From Cellvibrionaceae bacterium (GTDB lineage Bacteria; Pseudomonadota; Gammaproteobacteria; Pseudomonadales; Cellvibrionaceae): a stretch of DNA of 10,005 bases. The notes under the pieces are model-generated. The model was not told the DNA's origin. It did no database searches and worked only from the letters and a program-made list of their open reading frames with translations. The DNA lies in NCBI GenBank assembly GCA_025800435.1, contig JAOXRV010000829.1, forward strand, positions 1-10,005, given 5' to 3'. A program made the translations under genes and the position numbers. Positions 8,044 through 10,005 of this stretch are shown here, in pieces (the stretch's first letter is position 1; the number at the start of each line of letters is the position of its first letter).

Positions 8044-8098
8044 CTCGATTTGAATGGGTTAAGATTATGGCCCCAACAGCAACACCGAAATAATTACC

Positions 8099-9121
8099 AT
8101 GCAATCCATCGACCCAAGCTGGACAGTATCAAGTCGCCAGGCCCTGATATTTTTGCAGCTTGCCGAAAGCTTGGGGGTCGATCGACACCAATTGATAAGT
8201 GATTGCGATATCGATCCGATCTGGTTGGAGAACCCCGACTTTAGAATGCCCGCCACCGGCATCTACCAGCTGACTGAGCAACTGGCCGGGCGCAGCAACA
8301 AGCAAGATATCGGCCTATTGGCCGGCCGCCTCAGCTACCTGAATATTGTCAGTTTAATTTTGTACCTGCCTACCCTGTGCGACAATTTGCGCCAGTGGCT
8401 AAACATGATGCCCAGCGTAATGGAGCTACAGGGAGATATTGGCGAGTCGGTGGTGATTCGCGAAGGCGATAGCATTCGCACCGAATGGCGGCCACTGTTA
8501 AGCCAAGCCGCCAGCGGGCGCTACCTAAGTGATATGGTGCTGAGTTCATCCATTAGCTTACTGCAGTCGGTATGCCTTTACCCGGTACCCCTGATAAAAG
8601 CCTGCTTTGCCTACCCAGAGCCCGCCGATACCCACCTGCACCGGCAGCTATTTGGCCAGCAATTGCAGTTTGAACACCCCTTTAGCGGCCTTTATTTTGA
8701 TATCAAAGCTCTAGACTACCCCCTGATCAAACCCCTGGACCCCTTGCCCGAGCGGCGCCAGGACAACCTGATGGCATTAATCGACAAAGATATTGGCGAT
8801 GGCTTTTTACGTCAGCTGCGCCGCTCGATAGTTCGTGCCCTGCCCACCGGGGCCATGAGCATCGACAGTATCGCCGAGGAGCTCGGCATCTCTCGGCGCA
8901 CCCTACAACGCCGCCTAGCCGAGCGCGACACCCATTTTTTAAGCGAGGTACAGGAGCTGCGGCGGGCCATGGCCAGCCGCCTGCTGGCCGGTCGCAATAT
9001 GGGTATCACCGAGATCGCCTTTCTGCTCGGTTATGCCGATTCATCTTCCTTTTCTACCGCCTTTAAAAGCTGGTATGGCTGCTCACCGCGAGACTATACC
9101 CAAAACCAGGCCCAAGAATAG
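8099..9121 (+). CDS. AraC-family transcriptional regulator with arabinose-binding-like N-terminal domain (PF12625 type)
   Basis: This 340-residue protein has the length and layout of AraC regulators with an N-terminal ligand-binding domain of the OruR/PF12625 kind. Residues about 15-205 form the effector domain. The C-terminal DNA-binding part (about 235-335) has two helix-turn-helix units: one around MSIDSIAEELGISRRTLQRR (253-272) and one around ITEIAFLLGYADSSSFSTAF (303-322), ending in the family signature FKSWYGCSPRDY. Members of this type typically activate a neighbouring catabolic operon in response to a small molecule. Here the next gene in the same direction, 110 bp on, is an acyl-CoA dehydrogenase with a repeat typical of an AraC site before it, so it is the likely target. 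The ligand may be a fatty or organic acid, but this is only inferred from context. The ATG at 8099 has no recognisable Shine-Dalgarno, and no better start exists before the conserved region; low basal expression would fit. Confidence 0.92.
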   Translation: MQSIDPSWTVSSRQALIFLQLAESLGVDRHQLISDCDIDPIWLENPDFRMPATGIYQLTEQLAGRSNKQDIGLLAGRLSYLNIVSLILYLPTLCDNLRQWLNMMPSVMELQGDIGESVVIREGDSIRTEWRPLLSQAASGRYLSDMVLSSSISLLQSVCLYPVPLIKACFAYPEPADTHLHRQLFGQQLQFEHPFSGLYFDIKALDYPLIKPLDPLPERRQDNLMALIDKDIGDGFLRQLRRSIVRALPTGAMSIDSIAEELGISRRTLQRRLAERDTHFLSEVQELRRAMASRLLAGRNMGITEIAFLLGYADSSSFSTAFKSWYGCSPRDYTQNQAQE

Positions 9122-9134
9122 CTCAAGTGTACCC

Positions 9135-9170
9135 TGGCACCGATGCCAAATTGATTGGCACCGATTCCAA
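9135..9170 (+). promoter_or_regulatory. Probable AraC-type operator: 15-bp direct repeat with 21-bp period
   Basis: TGGCACCGATGCCAA (9135-9149) and TGGCACCGATTCCAA (9156-9170) match at 14 of 15 positions and are offset by exactly 21 bp, two helical turns. This is the arrangement of tandem half-sites bound by an AraC dimer. The first copy also contains a perfect inverted repeat, TGGCA-CCGA-TGCCA, and the second is nearly symmetric, so a regulator binding palindromes is a weaker alternative. The element lies between the AraC-family gene and the acyl-CoA dehydrogenase. Confidence 0.65.
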
Positions 9171-9198
9171 TGCGCTATCGCGCCGCCCCCCCTAAGAT
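9170..9198 (+). promoter_or_regulatory. Candidate activator-dependent promoter of the acyl-CoA dehydrogenase gene
   Basis: A -10-like TAAGAT lies at 9193-9198 (4 of 6 to the sigma-70 consensus). At 17-bp spacing the -35 position is ATGCGC (9170-9175), which has no consensus match. A poor -35 touching the downstream half of the repeat is what a class II AraC activator site would show. This is inference from position only. Confidence 0.35.
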
Positions 9199-9220
9199 TT
9201 TGGCTTAACCCCAATTCACC

Positions 9221-9224
9221 GGAG
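9221..9224 (+). promoter_or_regulatory. Ribosome binding site of the acyl-CoA dehydrogenase gene
   Basis: GGAG is followed by a 7-nt spacer (TAAAGCC) and the ATG at 9232. This supports that ATG as the start. Confidence 0.7.
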
Positions 9225-9231
9225 TAAAGCC

Positions 9232-10005
9232 ATGCCTTTGGATTTTGATAGTGCCCGACTGCACAACCCCCACCTGAGCGCCGAGCACGAACAGTGGCGC
9301 AGCCAATTGCGTAAATTCCTCGATACCGAAGTGGCCCCTTACTTCGATGAGTGGGACGAGGCGGGTAAAATTCCAGACGAAATGTGGAAAAAAGCAGCAG
9401 ACATTGGCCTGTTGCAACTGGGTTACCCTGAAGAATTTGGGGGTATTAGCGAAGGTATCGACCTTTATCACGGGCAGATTGTCGCCGAAGAGCTGGGTCG
9501 GATCGGCTCCGCCGGCGGTATTGCCAGCACCCTACTGGTACACGGCATTGGCCTACCCCCGGTGGTGAATTTTTCTCAGCAACATATTAAAGAACAGGTC
9601 GTTCCCCAGGTATTGAGCGGCGATAAGCGTATCGCCCTGGGCATCACCGAACCCGGCGGCGGCTCGGATGTGGCCAGCATCACCACCAGCGCCCGCCGCG
9701 AGGGCGATTATTATATCGTCAATGGCAGCAAGACATTTATCTCTGGCGGCATGGGTGCCGACTGGATCAGCACCGCTGTGCGCACCGGCGAGGAGGGCCC
9801 GCTCGGGGTGTCGATGCTGCTGGTGCCCACCGACTTGGAGGGCGTAAGCCGAACCCCACTGGATAAAAAGCAGGGCTGGTGGTGTTCCGATACCGCCACC
9901 ATCTACTACGACAATGTCAAAGTGCCCGCCGACCATCTAATCGGCGAAGAGGGTCACGGCTTTTTGGTAATTATGAATAACTTTAACAGTGAGCGCATGG
10001 CCATG
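9232..10005 (+). CDS. Acyl-CoA dehydrogenase, N-terminal 258 residues (cut by window edge)
   Basis: The frame is open from the ATG at 9232 to the last base. It follows the flavin acyl-CoA dehydrogenase fold order. An N-terminal helical domain (about 15-130) contains LGLLQLGYPEEFGG-like family sequence around 57-71. The middle beta domain starts at about 134 with the FAD/substrate signature ITEPGGGSD (138-146), continues with NGSKTFISGG (164-173), and has GWWCSDTATIYYDNVKVPAD at 215-234. The C-terminal helical domain begins at IMNNFNSERMAM. These enzymes oxidise acyl-CoA to trans-2-enoyl-CoA, using FAD and passing electrons to ETF. The catalytic glutamate and chain-length determinants lie in the missing C-terminal part, so substrate class is undecided (straight-chain, branched or other acyl-CoA). 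The TEPGGGSD form instead of TEPxAGSD also occurs in bacterial members. The upstream AraC-family gene and direct repeat suggest substrate-induced expression. Confidence 0.92.
   Translation, partial: MPLDFDSARLHNPHLSAEHEQWRSQLRKFLDTEVAPYFDEWDEAGKIPDEMWKKAADIGLLQLGYPEEFGGISEGIDLYHGQIVAEELGRIGSAGGIASTLLVHGIGLPPVVNFSQQHIKEQVVPQVLSGDKRIALGITEPGGGSDVASITTSARREGDYYIVNGSKTFISGGMGADWISTAVRTGEEGPLGVSMLLVPTDLEGVSRTPLDKKQGWWCSDTATIYYDNVKVPADHLIGEEGHGFLVIMNNFNSERMAM

Larger units (their letters stand above)
7868..8098. promoter_or_regulatory. Divergent intergenic region between the signalling operon and araC-type gene
   Basis: Together with the SD and the start codon context, this is the only non-coding space between two divergent transcription units, so it must hold the promoter of the leftward REC-GGDEF-EAL/kinase/CheR operon and that of the rightward regulator gene. 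I cannot assign a convincing -35/-10 pair in either direction. Small symmetric or repeated elements are present and listed separately (7905-7919, 7989-8002, 8022-8043). No RNA gene or hidden small coding region is convincing here. Confidence 0.6.

Noticed and set aside
9135..9148. TGGCA-CCGA-TGCCA hairpin as a terminator for the AraC-family gene.
   Set aside because: The stem is only 5 bp and no T-run follows. The exact 21-bp repetition of the element points to protein binding instead.
9553..9936. 127-codon minus-strand open frame, Gly/Ala/His rich.
   Set aside because: It is antisense to the FAD-binding domain of the acyl-CoA dehydrogenase and shows no recognisable motif.

Overview
The window looks like chromosomal DNA of a free-living, probably marine gammaproteobacterium. 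The evidence is indirect: moderate GC content, Proteobacteria-type signalling domains, a PF12625-type AraC regulator beside an acyl-CoA dehydrogenase, and a secreted M1 peptidase. A relative of Cellvibrionales/Spongiibacteraceae is plausible, but this rests on general resemblance and not on a search. I see no mobile element, tRNA, rRNA or CRISPR array.

Layout. Positions 1-7858 are read leftwards (minus strand). In transcription order they hold a REC-GGDEF-EAL response regulator (7858-6065), a large membrane hybrid histidine kinase with three C-terminal receivers (6054-2188), and a CheR-family methyltransferase (2183-1356). The three genes are separated by only 10 and 4 bp, so they almost certainly form one operon. 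After a 133-bp AT-rich gap comes a secreted M1-family metallopeptidase (1222-1), cut by the window edge before its zinc motif. A 240-bp divergent intergenic region (7859-8098) separates this block from rightward genes: an AraC-family regulator (8099-9121) and the first 258 codons of an acyl-CoA dehydrogenase (9232-10005, cut by the edge).

How the parts work together. The kinase has a periplasmic Cache-like sensor, a HAMP, a GAF, a full HisKA/HATPase core and three receivers that each keep the phospho-Asp. The first gene of the operon is a fourth receiver, attached to an intact GGDEF diguanylate cyclase (RFGGDEF with an RxxD inhibitory site). The natural reading is a phosphorelay that sets cyclic-di-GMP synthesis. 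The EAL half of this protein has lost residues needed for phosphodiesterase activity (DD to DN, and EGVE to TGIE), so the output is predicted to be synthesis only. CheR is present with no CheB and no chemoreceptor in the window, which raises the question of what it methylates.

The right-hand module is a likely regulator/target pair. Just upstream of the acyl-CoA dehydrogenase is a 15-bp direct repeat (14/15 identical) with a 21-bp period, the spacing of a classical AraC-type double half-site. It ends next to the expected -35 position of a candidate promoter.
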